Assembly (NCBI GenBank): GCA_026003195.1
Contig: BPGU01000001.1
Location: forward strand, 310,001-374,000
Length of the DNA stretch: 64,000 bases
Source: Armatimonadota bacterium
GTDB lineage: Bacteria; Armatimonadota; HRBIN16
Reading direction: 5' to 3'
In this document: positions 47,001 to 54,281 of the stretch, in pieces
Layout of the letters: the number at the start of each line of letters is the position of its first letter
Numbering within the stretch: position 1 is the first letter of the stretch
The notes under the pieces: model-generated
Told to the model about the DNA's origin: nothing
Databases searched by the model: none
The model's input: only the letters and a program-made list of their open reading frames with translations
Translations under genes and position numbers: made by a program

Positions 47001-48341
47001 TTCACCATCACCAGCGTGGGTAGCACCGGATTGACGCCCACCTGCACGGTGCAGGTACGGGACGTGTTGTCCGGTCTGGCGACCTCGGTGCCGAGCTGGT
47101 ATCGCTATTCCAAAGATGGGGGAACGACCTGGAGCAGCTGGTATAGCGCGGTGACTACCGGTTCGGATGGCACCACAGCCTTCCAAACCATCACCGCCAG
47201 CGACGTGCCCTTCAACCAGCAGAGCGCGACGCAGAACAGAATCCAGTTCGCGGTGCGCGATGTGGCAGGAAACTGGGGCTACAGTCCGCAGTACACGGTG
47301 GCGACCAGGTATACCACCACGCTGGACCTGGACAACGCTTCGGGCACGATAGGGCAGTATGCCACGTTGACCGCCACCCTGCGCCGGGTGGTAGACAACG
47401 CGCCGGTGTCGGGCAAGAGCATCAGTTTCGTGGTGGATGGAAATTCCGCGGGTTCCGCTACCACCAATGCTTCGGGGGTAGCCACCCGTTCGTGGATAGT
47501 AACCTCCGGGGTGCTGGGCAACTGCCCGATGAGCGCCTCCTTTGCGGGGGACCTCATGTATCACGGCACGTCGGATACCGCCACCTTCCGCCGCTATGCA
47601 AACACCACAGTGGACGTGTCCAACGTTTCGGGTGTACGCGGAGAGACGGTGACCCTGAACGCAAAGCTCACGCGCACGCACGATGGAGCGCTGATAGTGG
47701 GGCGCACGCTCAGATTCAAGGTGGATGGCAATCCGATCGGTAGCGCGGTGACCAATTCCAGTGCAGTTGCCACTGTGCCCTACACCATCCCGGCAGGAGC
47801 CTCACTGGGCGACCACGTGATTGAAGTGAACTTTGCAGGGGATGACCCGCTCAATCCGAGCAGTGGCAGGGGTATACTCACGGTTGCGCCGAACGTATAC
47901 ACCATCAGCGGTCAAGTGCTTCTGCAAGATTACACCGCAGACCCCACCGACACGCCGGTAACCATCGAACTGCGCAACCCGGGTGACACCACCCCGCTGG
48001 AGACGCATATCGTGCTGCTGGACGGCAACCTTTACGCTTTCAGCACCACCCGCACCGGCACGTTCGATGTGTCGGCAAAGGCGTCGCACTGGCTGAGGCA
48101 GGTGCGCGGTAGCATCTCCATCGTGGGCAACACGACGGTGAACTTCAGCCTGGTCAACGGTGACGTCGATGGAGACAACGAGGTCACGCTGTTCGATTTC
48201 GGGCAGCTGGTCGCCGCATTCGGCAGTATGCTCGGCGATGCCAATTGGAACGCCAACGCCGATCTGGACGGGGATGAGGAGGTCACCCTGTTTGACTTCG
48301 GCATCCTCGTCAAGAACTTCGGCTTGATTGGGGATGAGTAA
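44076..48341 (+). CDS. Secreted S8 subtilisin-like protease with Ig-like domains and dockerin-type C-terminus
   Basis: A 1421-residue exported protease. Signal peptide (residues 7-28), then an inhibitor-like prodomain (to about 300) and the S8 catalytic domain with Asp337 in GVMDTGVRIS, His372 in GHGTHVSG, the oxyanion Asn480 in AAGND and Ser558 in GTSMAAPHVAG. A proprotein-convertase-like beta domain follows (about 640-760), then repeated Ig/bacterial beta domains (about 800-1330). The last 60 residues contain two calcium loops DVDGDNEVTLFDFG and DLDGDEEVTLFDFG, a dockerin type I-like domain for cell-surface attachment. GGGGAGG is 9 bases before the ATG. A sigma-54 promoter precedes it and a hairpin follows. 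Confidence 0.92.
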   Translation: MRLNRNRLLPAVWMLMVLPLLSVSALAPAQQAKKPSSVSGVFYPLPVSPLDMLLTAPGIQPPLVYETSVAHTRPEKANPNRPVGPAYLQEGQAVGNEGVVDAGRFPLPFGTKGEKVALAFLSGEYIPPPGEKLQPALARLAQQRAAQLSAQTSITKPAVYALILLNGRLDEGLQAWLQERGVELLGFYPYSAYQARIPVDVLNAVASHPQVRWVGQPNPVQKLDPELLYFMGDGTGERVWLYVNLFGADEGAKAAIESMAAETGVYDPSLGVLAIVADAATVNRLLDMDAVLFVEPIRQAHVMHTQSQASINADLLWYYQHDGRPEGGRSIKVGVMDTGVRISHQDLANIRYGSAGYNRTSETQWYDDQHGHGTHVSGTFMGEGRAQFRYRGTAQGLRDTDVDGYDFLFSKVFRADGHSEGDSVYQGLLDMQGRETRYKRQVFNYSGGASGTNLVGTDAQSRKVDEIFQQNIVPVIAAGNDGPNEGTVGSPGVAKGAFTVGSIYDDGETTVDQMRSTSSRGPTGDGRVKPDVVACGIWIDSLSNTSDTGYNLGWSGTSMAAPHVAGLVAGMIGHYNMTAWATKSTIIANAINLGHATTAQGRGKVDSMLSHYAIDGSWNTTWDSNGGTGSLKTIDFSLSQNVALLRIVLVYPDAPAPSGGSVALKNDLDLYLDKEPFTGGASGEWYSLSSRDNVEVINVTNATAGNYRIKVYTYSQNEGSSQAWAVTRKYVVGDTTPNVTISLSAPVAVRPNVNFDVTGTAQAGSYVASGVFGDLDVLTAGVTLNGMTYVRYAPDGAEESVSFVGEDGMNQGNIPAGYSRRLIWSLKGTTEGSKSIRYDIQSINGGTASVTRTVIVDGTAPTNWQGFQPDWTNDPTPNCSIQVQDTLSGLNTSELHYWYWTAATGTQGPFTCTTTASNGSTALERITASNVPFNQEGATGQNQIYFRAYDRAGNYSSSGWQVVKIDLTEPQDWQNFTITSVGSTGLTPTCTVQVRDVLSGLATSVPSWYRYSKDGGTTWSSWYSAVTTGSDGTTAFQTITASDVPFNQQSATQNRIQFAVRDVAGNWGYSPQYTVATRYTTTLDLDNASGTIGQYATLTATLRRVVDNAPVSGKSISFVVDGNSAGSATTNASGVATRSWIVTSGVLGNCPMSASFAGDLMYHGTSDTATFRRYANTTVDVSNVSGVRGETVTLNAKLTRTHDGALIVGRTLRFKVDGNPIGSAVTNSSAVATVPYTIPAGASLGDHVIEVNFAGDDPLNPSSGRGILTVAPNVYTISGQVLLQDYTADPTDTPVTIELRNPGDTTPLETHIVLLDGNLYAFSTTRTGTFDVSAKASHWLRQVRGSISIVGNTTVNFSLVNGDVDGDNEVTLFDFGQLVAAFGSMLGDANWNANADLDGDEEVTLFDFGILVKNFGLIGDE

Positions 48342-48350
48342 GGCTTCAGG

Positions 48351-48372
48351 GGGGCGCACCGCCGTGCGCCCC
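48351..48372 (+). terminator. Hairpin after the protease gene
   Basis: GGGGCGCAC (48351-48359) pairs with GTGCGCCCC (48364-48372), 9 bp with a CGCC loop, 10 bp after the stop. No T-run follows. Confidence 0.6.
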
Positions 48373-48416
48373 TCCACATCCTCCTCCCCGCGTGCGAGGA
48401 GGTCAGGTAGTGCTGT

Positions 48417-48460
48417 TTGAGGGCTCGGCTCCCGCCGAGCCGTCCGTTTCGGACGCGACA
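48417..48460. repeat. Dispersed hairpin repeat, copy 1
   Basis: GGCTCGGC-TCCC-GCCGAGCC (48422-48441) is followed at once by GTCCG-TTT-CGGAC (48442-48454). The block starting GAGGGC shares 19 of 24 bases with 61881-61904, indicating a repeat family. A further hairpin (CCTCCTC/GAGGAGG) lies just upstream. Confidence 0.5.
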
Positions 48461-48544
48461 GAACGCATTCCTCCAAAGACGCACCTGCGGTTGTGCGAGA
48501 GGCAGCGGCAAATGGCGAGTTTTCCGAACAACCACCGAGACAGC

Positions 48545-48572
48545 TTGACAAACACCCTCTTTCCAAGATAAC
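48545..48572 (+). promoter_or_regulatory. Probable sigma-70 promoter of the glycine-rich membrane protein
   Basis: TTGACA at 48545-48550 with GATAAC at 48567-48572, spacing 16. The -10 is a 4/6 match, so only moderately supported. Confidence 0.5.
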
Positions 48573-48621
48573 ATGCTGATAGAACACGGTACGACCGTTG
48601 AACAGAAGGGGAGGTCTCCCG

Positions 48622-49053
48622 ATGCGAAGTTCCAGAAAGGGGTTTGAGCTCGACCCCATCACCCTGGGCACCATCGCGCTGGGCATCGTGCTCGTGGTGG
48701 TGTTCATCGTGATCGGCAACAACCGCATGCCTCAGCCCGTATCGCCTTCGTACGCCAGTACGTCTACCGGCGGAATGGGCGGTGCGCCAGCGTATGGCGG
48801 AAGCCCCTACGGTGGTGGTGCACCCTACGGCGCACCTACCGGTCCTTATGCGGGTTATGGCGCGCCTCCGGGTATGATGCCGGGTATGGCTCCGCGCGGT
48901 CCCATGCCGGGAATGGCTGGACCCTCCGCCGGCCCGATGCCGGGTCCGTCGTTGAGTGCACCTTCCGGGATGCCATCCGGCGGCGGAGGTGCCGGAGGGC
49001 CTGGCGGACTGGCTGGCAGACGAGGAGGCGGTATGGGGCTAGAGGAAGAGTAG
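48622..49053 (+). CDS. Single-pass membrane protein with Gly/Pro/Met-rich tail
   Basis: A 143-residue protein: a short N-terminus, one transmembrane helix (LGTIALGIVLVVVFIVIG), then a low-complexity tail of GGAPYGAPTGPYAGYGAP and PGMMPGMAP type. There is no catalytic domain; tails like this occur in surface or structural proteins. ATG at 48622 has GGGGAGG upstream. It is followed by an intrinsic terminator and precedes the redoxin operon. Function unknown. Confidence 0.75.
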   Translation: MRSSRKGFELDPITLGTIALGIVLVVVFIVIGNNRMPQPVSPSYASTSTGGMGGAPAYGGSPYGGGAPYGAPTGPYAGYGAPPGMMPGMAPRGPMPGMAGPSAGPMPGPSLSAPSGMPSGGGGAGGPGGLAGRRGGGMGLEEE

Positions 49054-49068
49054 TCCGCCTCTCCCTGG

Positions 49069-49102
49069 GAGCGGCTGCTTTGCTGGCAGCCGCTCGCTTT
49101 AT
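49069..49102 (+). terminator. Rho-independent terminator
   Basis: GAGCGGCTGC (49069-49078) pairs perfectly with GCAGCCGCTC (49086-49095), loop TTTGCTG, followed by GCTTTATC. Confidence 0.8.
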
Positions 49103-49210
49103 CACTCCCCGTTTCTTGAGGTCGAAGCGTTTCCACCTGAGGTAGGGAACCTGTTTATCTCTGCTAACCGTATCGATAACAAAACGCACAAAGCGGGAGG
49201 AGAAGTTTCC

Positions 49211-50287
49211 ATGAATCGCTGGCAGAAGGCTCTGGCAGGTGTAGCAGCTGTTACTGCGGCTATTCTGGGCGCGCTGTGGTTCACCGGCAACCTGTTTGCG
49301 GACCCGCTGTCTCAGGGACGTCCCGCACCCGACTTCACCCTGCAGGACCAGGACGGCAAGCGGCACCGGCTTTCAGCGTATCGCGGCAAGACGGTCGTAC
49401 TCGCCTTCTATCCTGCAGACATGACGCCCGGTTGCACGTTGGAGGCGCGTTCTCTACGCGATACGATGTCCGAATTCCAGCAACTGGGCGTGCAGGTGTT
49501 TGGCATCAGCGTTCAGGATGTGAAGTCCAAGCGCGAGTTCTGTGACAAAGAGGGGCTGAACTATCCCCTGCTCGCAGACGTGGGCGGCAAGGTGGCAAAG
49601 CAGTATGGCGTGCTGATGCCTGCAGGACTGGCTCAGCGGGTAACCTTCATCATCAACCCAGCCGGTCAGATAGCGCAAGTTATCACCGATGTGAACGTCC
49701 AACAGCATGGCAAGCAGGTGCTGGCTTTGCTGCAGCAAAAGCCCACCACTACCGTTACCGTCCACACCTGGCAGGCAAAACTGGGGCAACCCATACCGGA
49801 TTTCCAGCTGCCCCGCGCGGATAACGGCAAGATGGAGTCGGTGTATGGCGACCGCAAGCAAAAGGCAACGGTAGTGATGTTCATCGCCACCCGATGCCCC
49901 ATTTCGAACGCCTACAACGAGCGCATGCGCACCCTCGCACAGCAATACATGGCGAAAGGCATACGCTTCGTGGGCATCAACTCCAACGTGATTGAGCCCA
50001 CCCCGGAAGTAGCGGAACATGCAAAGCAAAACGGCTTCCCCTTCCCGGTGCTGAAGGACGAGGACAATAAGATTGCCGACCGATTCAACGCGCAGTTCAC
50101 CCCCGAAATCTTCGTGATGGATGCGAAGGGCGTGCTGCGCTATCACGGGCGCATCGACGACAGCCAGAACCCGGCGAATATCACCTCGCACGACCTGCGC
50201 GATACGCTGGACGCACTGTTGGCAGGAAAGAACCCACCGCGCGCCGAAACAAAGGCTTTCGGATGCACGATTAAGAGAGTGAGGTAA
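49211..50287 (+). CDS. Double-domain peroxiredoxin/redoxin protein
   Basis: A 358-residue protein with an N-terminal hydrophobic segment (AGVAAVTAAILGALWFTG), so membrane-anchored or exported. Two thioredoxin-like domains are in tandem: first a BCP-type peroxiredoxin (PAPDFTLQDQDGK, PADMTPGCTLEA with the peroxidatic Cys; the usual resolving Cys nearby is absent), then a redoxin domain (ATRCPISNAYNERM). It should reduce peroxides outside the cytoplasm. GGGAGGAGAAG lies 8 bases upstream. Followed 6 bp later by a TlpA-like gene, with DUF58 and VWA genes downstream in the same operon. Confidence 0.88.
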   Translation: MNRWQKALAGVAAVTAAILGALWFTGNLFADPLSQGRPAPDFTLQDQDGKRHRLSAYRGKTVVLAFYPADMTPGCTLEARSLRDTMSEFQQLGVQVFGISVQDVKSKREFCDKEGLNYPLLADVGGKVAKQYGVLMPAGLAQRVTFIINPAGQIAQVITDVNVQQHGKQVLALLQQKPTTTVTVHTWQAKLGQPIPDFQLPRADNGKMESVYGDRKQKATVVMFIATRCPISNAYNERMRTLAQQYMAKGIRFVGINSNVIEPTPEVAEHAKQNGFPFPVLKDEDNKIADRFNAQFTPEIFVMDAKGVLRYHGRIDDSQNPANITSHDLRDTLDALLAGKNPPRAETKAFGCTIKRVR

Positions 50288-50293
50288 GGAGCG

Positions 50294-50791
50294 GTGGTCA
50301 AACGTTCCATCGGTTGGATCGCCGTGTTGCTGGGCATCACACTGCTGGCACAGGCGGCAGCCAAAGTACCACAGGTAGATGGCGCCGGCTTCAAAAAGGA
50401 GCTGGCAAAACGCAAGGGCAAGGTGGTCGTGGTGAACCTGTGGGCAACGTGGTGCCCTCCCTGCCGCGCTGAATTTCCTGCGCTGGTCAAACTGTACAAC
50501 ACCTATCGTAACCGCGGCGTGGATGTGCTTGTCATCTCGGTGGATGATGTAGCGGATGAGGCAAAGGTGGCGCAGTTCCTGCAGCAGCAGAAGGCGAAGA
50601 TGCCCGCGTTCATCAAGAAGCCGGGCGATTCGGAGAAGTTTATCAACGCGGTAGACCGCGATTGGCCCGGGGCGATTCCGTACACAATCGTGTACGACCG
50701 CAATGGCAAGCCTTTTGCCAAGCTCCTCGGTGACCACACCTTTGCCCAGTTCGAAGCGACGGTAAAAAAGGCTCTCGCCCAGCGCAAATGA
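50294..50791 (+). CDS. TlpA-like thioredoxin, exported
   Basis: A 165-residue protein with an N-terminal signal sequence (GWIAVLLGITLLAQAAA) and a thioredoxin fold with the active site NLWATWCPPCRAEFP. TlpA/ResA proteins reduce disulfides in the periplasm, e.g. in cytochrome c maturation. GTG at 50294 with AAGGAG just upstream. The stop overlaps the DUF58 start by 4 bp (ATGA), giving translational coupling. With the preceding redoxin it forms a thiol-redox pair. Confidence 0.9.
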   Translation: MVKRSIGWIAVLLGITLLAQAAAKVPQVDGAGFKKELAKRKGKVVVVNLWATWCPPCRAEFPALVKLYNTYRNRGVDVLVISVDDVADEAKVAQFLQQQKAKMPAFIKKPGDSEKFINAVDRDWPGAIPYTIVYDRNGKPFAKLLGDHTFAQFEATVKKALAQRK

Positions 50792-51678
50792 CCTCTGTGT
50801 CGGAAAACCCTTTGCTGGAGGCGTCCTTCCTGCAGCGCCTCCAGCGTCTGCAACTGCTGGTCCGGCGCCCCCTGCCGGGACAGTGGAAGGGGGAACATCG
50901 TTCGCCCAAACGTGGCTACAGTGTGGAATTTGCCGACTTTCGCGAATATTCTCCGGGCGATGACCTGCGCTACGTGGACTGGAAAGCGTACGGCAGATTA
51001 GACCGCCTCTATCTGAAACAATACGTGGAGGAAGAGGACATCTACGTGCTGCTACTGGTAGATTGCAGTCGTTCCATGCGCTTCGGGGAGCCGACTAAAC
51101 TGCTGTTCGCCCTGCAGGTTGCAGCGGCAATTGGCTATATCGCGCTGTGTCGCTTCCATCGCGTGGGCGCGGGACTGATAGCGGATGGCAATGTGCTCTG
51201 GATGCGCCCTGTGCGCGGCAAGCAGTCACTGGTTCCCCTGCTCCGCTTTCTGGGAAGTCCTCCTGAGGCGCAAAGTACGCTCCTGTCTCACTCTGCAAAG
51301 CAGGTGGTCAACAGCTGGAAACATCGAGGGGCGGTGTACCTGCTCACCGACCTGATGGACCAGGAGTGGAGTGAGGCGCTACGCACCCTGCTCTCCCGCC
51401 GTCACGAACTCACCGTTATCCACACCCTCAGCCCGCAAGAGCTGCACCCCGACCTGATGGGCGATCTGTTGCTGGTGGACAGCGAAACGGGTGAAACGCG
51501 CGAGGTCAGCCTTTCCGCTTCTGCCCTGAAACTTTACCAGCGCGCACTCCAGCAACTGCGCGACAGTGCCTCCGCCCTGTGCGGACATTTCGGGGGCAAC
51601 TACCTGCTGGCAGATACCTCGCAATCGCTGGAGGAGTTTGTGCTGCGCGAGATGCGTGCGAAGGGGGTGCTGGCATGA
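50788..51678 (+). CDS. DUF58 domain protein
   Basis: A 296-residue protein with the DUF58 hallmarks: RGYSVEFADFREYSPGDDLR followed by VDWKAYGRLDRLYLKQ, and a vWA-like strand VLLLVDCSRSMRFG. DUF58 proteins accompany MoxR ATPases and VWA proteins, probably in chaperone-like maturation of surface or metal enzymes. No MoxR gene is in the window. The start overlaps the TlpA stop and the stop overlaps the VWA gene start, so all are co-translated. Confidence 0.9.
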   Translation: MTSVSENPLLEASFLQRLQRLQLLVRRPLPGQWKGEHRSPKRGYSVEFADFREYSPGDDLRYVDWKAYGRLDRLYLKQYVEEEDIYVLLLVDCSRSMRFGEPTKLLFALQVAAAIGYIALCRFHRVGAGLIADGNVLWMRPVRGKQSLVPLLRFLGSPPEAQSTLLSHSAKQVVNSWKHRGAVYLLTDLMDQEWSEALRTLLSRRHELTVIHTLSPQELHPDLMGDLLLVDSETGETREVSLSASALKLYQRALQQLRDSASALCGHFGGNYLLADTSQSLEEFVLREMRAKGVLA

Positions 51679-53513
51679 GGTTCCTTGCCGTGTGGAATCT
51701 GCTGTGGTTTCTGCCTGTCGGTGGGACGATTGTTGTACTCTACATCCTGCGTCTGCGTCGCCGGCGTGTGGAGGTTCCCGCCGTGCTGCTCTGGAGGCAG
51801 GTACTGCAGGACTTTCAGGCGAACGTACCGTGGCAGAGACTGCGCAAGCACTGGTTGTTGCTGGTGCAACTGCTGGCGGCACTCTTACTGGTGCTGGCTG
51901 TGGCACAACCTTATACCCGCGCGTGGATGTACTCCGGCGAGGCGCACGTGCTGGTGCTGGATGGCAGCGCCAGCATGCTGGCAACCGATGTGGCACCTAA
52001 CCGTTTCGAGCGGGCTCGCGCTATGGCGCGAGAGTATCTCCAGAAGATGCCTCCGGGAGATCAGGCAGCCATCGTGCTGGCGGGAGTGCGTCCGCGTGTG
52101 TTGTGCGGATTGACATATAATCGCTCCGAGCTGCTCCGTGCCCTCCAGAGCGCACAACCCTCCGAGACCGGCGCCAACGTTGCCGAGTCGCTCGCGCTAG
52201 CAGCGGCGATTTTGAGCTCTTTCGCCGCCCCAACGATCGAGGTGTTCACCGATGGCGGCTTTGCCGAGCCGCGCGACATCGACACAGGCAGAGCGCGCTT
52301 GCAGTACCATACCGTGGGCACTCGTGCCGAAAACGCAGGCATCGTAGCAATAGACCTGCACGAAGATCGCAACGCTCCGGGGAGATTTGACCTCTTCGTG
52401 GCCGTACGCCACAACAGCGAGAGGGAACGGCGCTACACGATGGAGCTCTGGCGCGGCGATAATCTGGCGGACGCCCAGGAGGTGGTCATACCGCCCAAAT
52501 CGGAAGTTCCCGTGCTGTTCCGCCGGCTGATACCTGCTGACCGCCCTGAGGAGCTGCGCGTTCGGCTGGACACGCGCGACGCCCTCGCCTGCGATAATAC
52601 TGCCTACGCAGTATTGCATCCGGTTCGCCCGCTGAAGGTGTTGCTGGTGACCAGAGGTAACCTCTTCCTGGAAACCGCGCTGAATCTGGACCCGCGCACC
52701 ACTGTCGAGAAGACGACATCCCCGCCCACTACCGAAACAGCCGGCAAGTATGATGTAGTGGTCTACGACAACATTGAGCCGGCTACGCCCCCAACCAGCC
52801 ACGCTGTGCTGATCGGGGTTATCCCGCAGTGGTTTCCGGTGGTGCCTCTGCAAGCGGTGGAGAACAGCGTGGTGGTAGACTGGCACCACACGCACCCCGT
52901 CATGCGCTACGTAGACATCGCCTCGGTTCGTCTGAGCAAGGTCACTCCTGTACTGCCCCAACCGGGAACCGAGACGCTGGCGGAAGTGAGCGAGGGAGCG
53001 GTGATGGTATCCTTGCAGAAGCCGGACAAACGCTGGTTGCTCATCCCTTTCGATGTGACATCTTCCGACTTGCCGCTGCGTGTGGCGTTTCCGGTCATGA
53101 TGCTGAACGCCCTGCGCTGGCTGAGCGCGCCCTCGGAAAGCGCAGAGCGAGGGTTGATACCGGCAGGCGGTCTGGCGGTTATCCCTGTACCGGGTGAGCG
53201 CGAGAAGATAGAGGTGCGCCTGCCCAACGGCAAAACCACCGAACTGAGCGTACAGGATGGAACCGCTCCCTTTGAGGCCACCGTGCAAACCGGTTTTTAT
53301 CGGTGCCCGGATACAGGCTATCTCTTCGCAGTGAATCTTGCGCAACGCGAGGAGACGGATCTGGCAGTGAACCAGTACGGTTCCCCGGCGCTCACCGGCG
53401 CCACCGCCGGCGTCAGGAAAGTACTGGCGCGGCGAGAGTGGTGGCACTGGCTGGCGGGAGTATTACTGGCGGTGATGATACTGGAATGGGTGATGTACCA
53501 CCGAAGGTGGTAA
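51675..53513 (+). CDS. BatA/VWA-domain membrane protein
   Basis: A 612-residue protein. N-terminal BatA domain (LWFLPVGGTIVVLYILRLRR, with FLPVG and basic loop) and second helix HWLLLVQLLAALLLVLAVAQ, then a von Willebrand factor A domain with MIDAS-type HVLVLDGSASM (Asp-x-Ser-x-Ser) and TDGGFAEP. The C-terminal end has another transmembrane helix (WLAGVLLAVMILEWVMY). With DUF58 it forms the Bat/MoxR-associated module. The ATG at 51675 overlaps the DUF58 stop; an upstream frame to 51579 is in DUF58 coding sequence and is not used. Confidence 0.9.
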   Translation: MRFLAVWNLLWFLPVGGTIVVLYILRLRRRRVEVPAVLLWRQVLQDFQANVPWQRLRKHWLLLVQLLAALLLVLAVAQPYTRAWMYSGEAHVLVLDGSASMLATDVAPNRFERARAMAREYLQKMPPGDQAAIVLAGVRPRVLCGLTYNRSELLRALQSAQPSETGANVAESLALAAAILSSFAAPTIEVFTDGGFAEPRDIDTGRARLQYHTVGTRAENAGIVAIDLHEDRNAPGRFDLFVAVRHNSERERRYTMELWRGDNLADAQEVVIPPKSEVPVLFRRLIPADRPEELRVRLDTRDALACDNTAYAVLHPVRPLKVLLVTRGNLFLETALNLDPRTTVEKTTSPPTTETAGKYDVVVYDNIEPATPPTSHAVLIGVIPQWFPVVPLQAVENSVVVDWHHTHPVMRYVDIASVRLSKVTPVLPQPGTETLAEVSEGAVMVSLQKPDKRWLLIPFDVTSSDLPLRVAFPVMMLNALRWLSAPSESAERGLIPAGGLAVIPVPGEREKIEVRLPNGKTTELSVQDGTAPFEATVQTGFYRCPDTGYLFAVNLAQREETDLAVNQYGSPALTGATAGVRKVLARREWWHWLAGVLLAVMILEWVMYHRRW

Positions 53514-53597
53514 AAAAGCGCGTTTCGTAGATTTTACAGCAAAGATAGCGAAAAAACTAATGTTTTTTTCTTACAAAACCCTGTTATATCCCTTGAA

Positions 53598-53613
53598 TGG
53601 CACGGAACTTGCA
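53598..53613 (+). promoter_or_regulatory. Sigma-54 promoter of the PEP-CTERM-like gene
   Basis: TGGCACG-GAAC-TTGCA is an exact match to the sigma-54 consensus TGGCACG-N4-TTGCA with correct spacing. It is 47 bp before the ATG at 53660. Flanking bases (CCCTTG before, ATATA after) resemble those around the promoter at 43931. Confidence 0.92.
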
Positions 53614-53659
53614 ATATATAATATCGGAAGTGGAGAACCAGAGAGGAGAGGTCTTTTCT

Positions 53660-53887
53660 ATGAAAAAATGGGTTTTGCTTGTCGCGGCAGCAGGTGCGCT
53701 CGTGGCATGGCGAGCAGCGGACGCGCAGTCACTCGGCAGACGAGAGAACAATGCCAATCGTCAGCCGGGCAATGTGGTAACGCAGAGTTCACCGGCTGTC
53801 CCGGATGCGAGTACTCTGGTGTTGTTTGCCTCAGGTGCTGCACCCATTGCTTTGTACGCGCTCAAACGGCACCGCATGAAGAAATAG
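53660..53887 (+). CDS. PEP-CTERM-like small exported protein
   Basis: A 75-residue protein: signal peptide KKWVLLVAAAGALVAWRA, a short polar mature part, then VPDAST, a hydrophobic helix LVLFASGAAPIALYAL and basic end KRHRMKK. The VP-x-x-ST/helix/basic layout matches a PEP-CTERM sorting signal, which EpsH-type exosortases cleave. PEP-CTERM genes in other bacteria are often under sigma-54 control through PrsK/PrsR, and a consensus sigma-54 promoter is present. ATG at 53660 has GAGGAGAGG just upstream. No exosortase gene is in the window. Confidence 0.75.
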   Translation: MKKWVLLVAAAGALVAWRAADAQSLGRRENNANRQPGNVVTQSSPAVPDASTLVLFASGAAPIALYALKRHRMKK

Positions 53888-53904
53888 CAGAGGGGGCTAC
53901 CTGT

Positions 53905-54200
53905 TTATGGGAGCGAGGCAGGCAACACCTGCTTCGCCTTGATGTCTATCTGCCCCCTCCCTCCTCGTCGCAGGATGCCCTCCACCATGATTTCCTGCCC
54001 CTGTATGTGGATAAGTATCTACTTTCCGGTCACAAAGAGGCGCCCCGTATCGTCGCGTAGCACCCACTCACTGCGCGTCACAGGGGGACTGCCCCGCAGA
54101 ACGGGCAGTTCGGGTTGGGATTCCAGCCGGCGTTGCGTCCCTGCAAGAATATCCTTATGGCGCAGTGTCAGCAGGCATTCGATACCGCCGCGCAGTATCG
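53905..54200 (-). pseudogene. OB-fold-like gene remnant
   Basis: The minus strand reads, in one frame, ILRGGIECLLTLRHKDIL, QRRLESQPELPVLRGSPPV, EWVLRDDTGRLFVTGK, then a stop (TAG at 54019-54021) and ILIHIQGQEIMVEGILRRGG, with the frame closing at 53905. The pattern WVLRDDTG followed by IMVEGILR is typical of an OB-fold nucleic-acid-binding-like domain. It lacks an intact start and contains an internal stop, so it is a decayed fragment. The family call is low confidence. Confidence 0.45.
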
Positions 54201-54237
54201 AGATGGTGTGGTAAAGGCGTTTGTTTGGATGGATTAA
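54157..54237 (+). pseudogene. 3'-end remnant of an alcohol dehydrogenase gene
   Basis: These 26 codons read MAQCQQAFDTAAQYRDGVVKAF, then VWMD and stop. They match the C-terminus of the dehydrogenase at 39345-40379 (MAQCQQAFDTAVEYRDGVVKAF) almost completely, at the nucleotide level as well. No catalytic part is left, so this is a leftover of a deleted or recombined paralogue. It overlaps the antisense OB-fold remnant, marking a decayed region between the PEP-CTERM-like gene and the coiled-coil gene. Confidence 0.85.
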
Positions 54238-54258
54238 AAGACTGTTCTCGAATCACGG

Positions 54259-54264
54259 TATAAT
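54259..54264 (+). promoter_or_regulatory. -10 box of the coiled-coil nuclease-like gene
   Basis: TATAAT stands 17 bp before the ATG at 54282 with GGTGA as ribosome site between; no good -35 is seen. Confidence 0.5.
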
Positions 54265-54281
54265 ACAACAGGTGACAGAAG

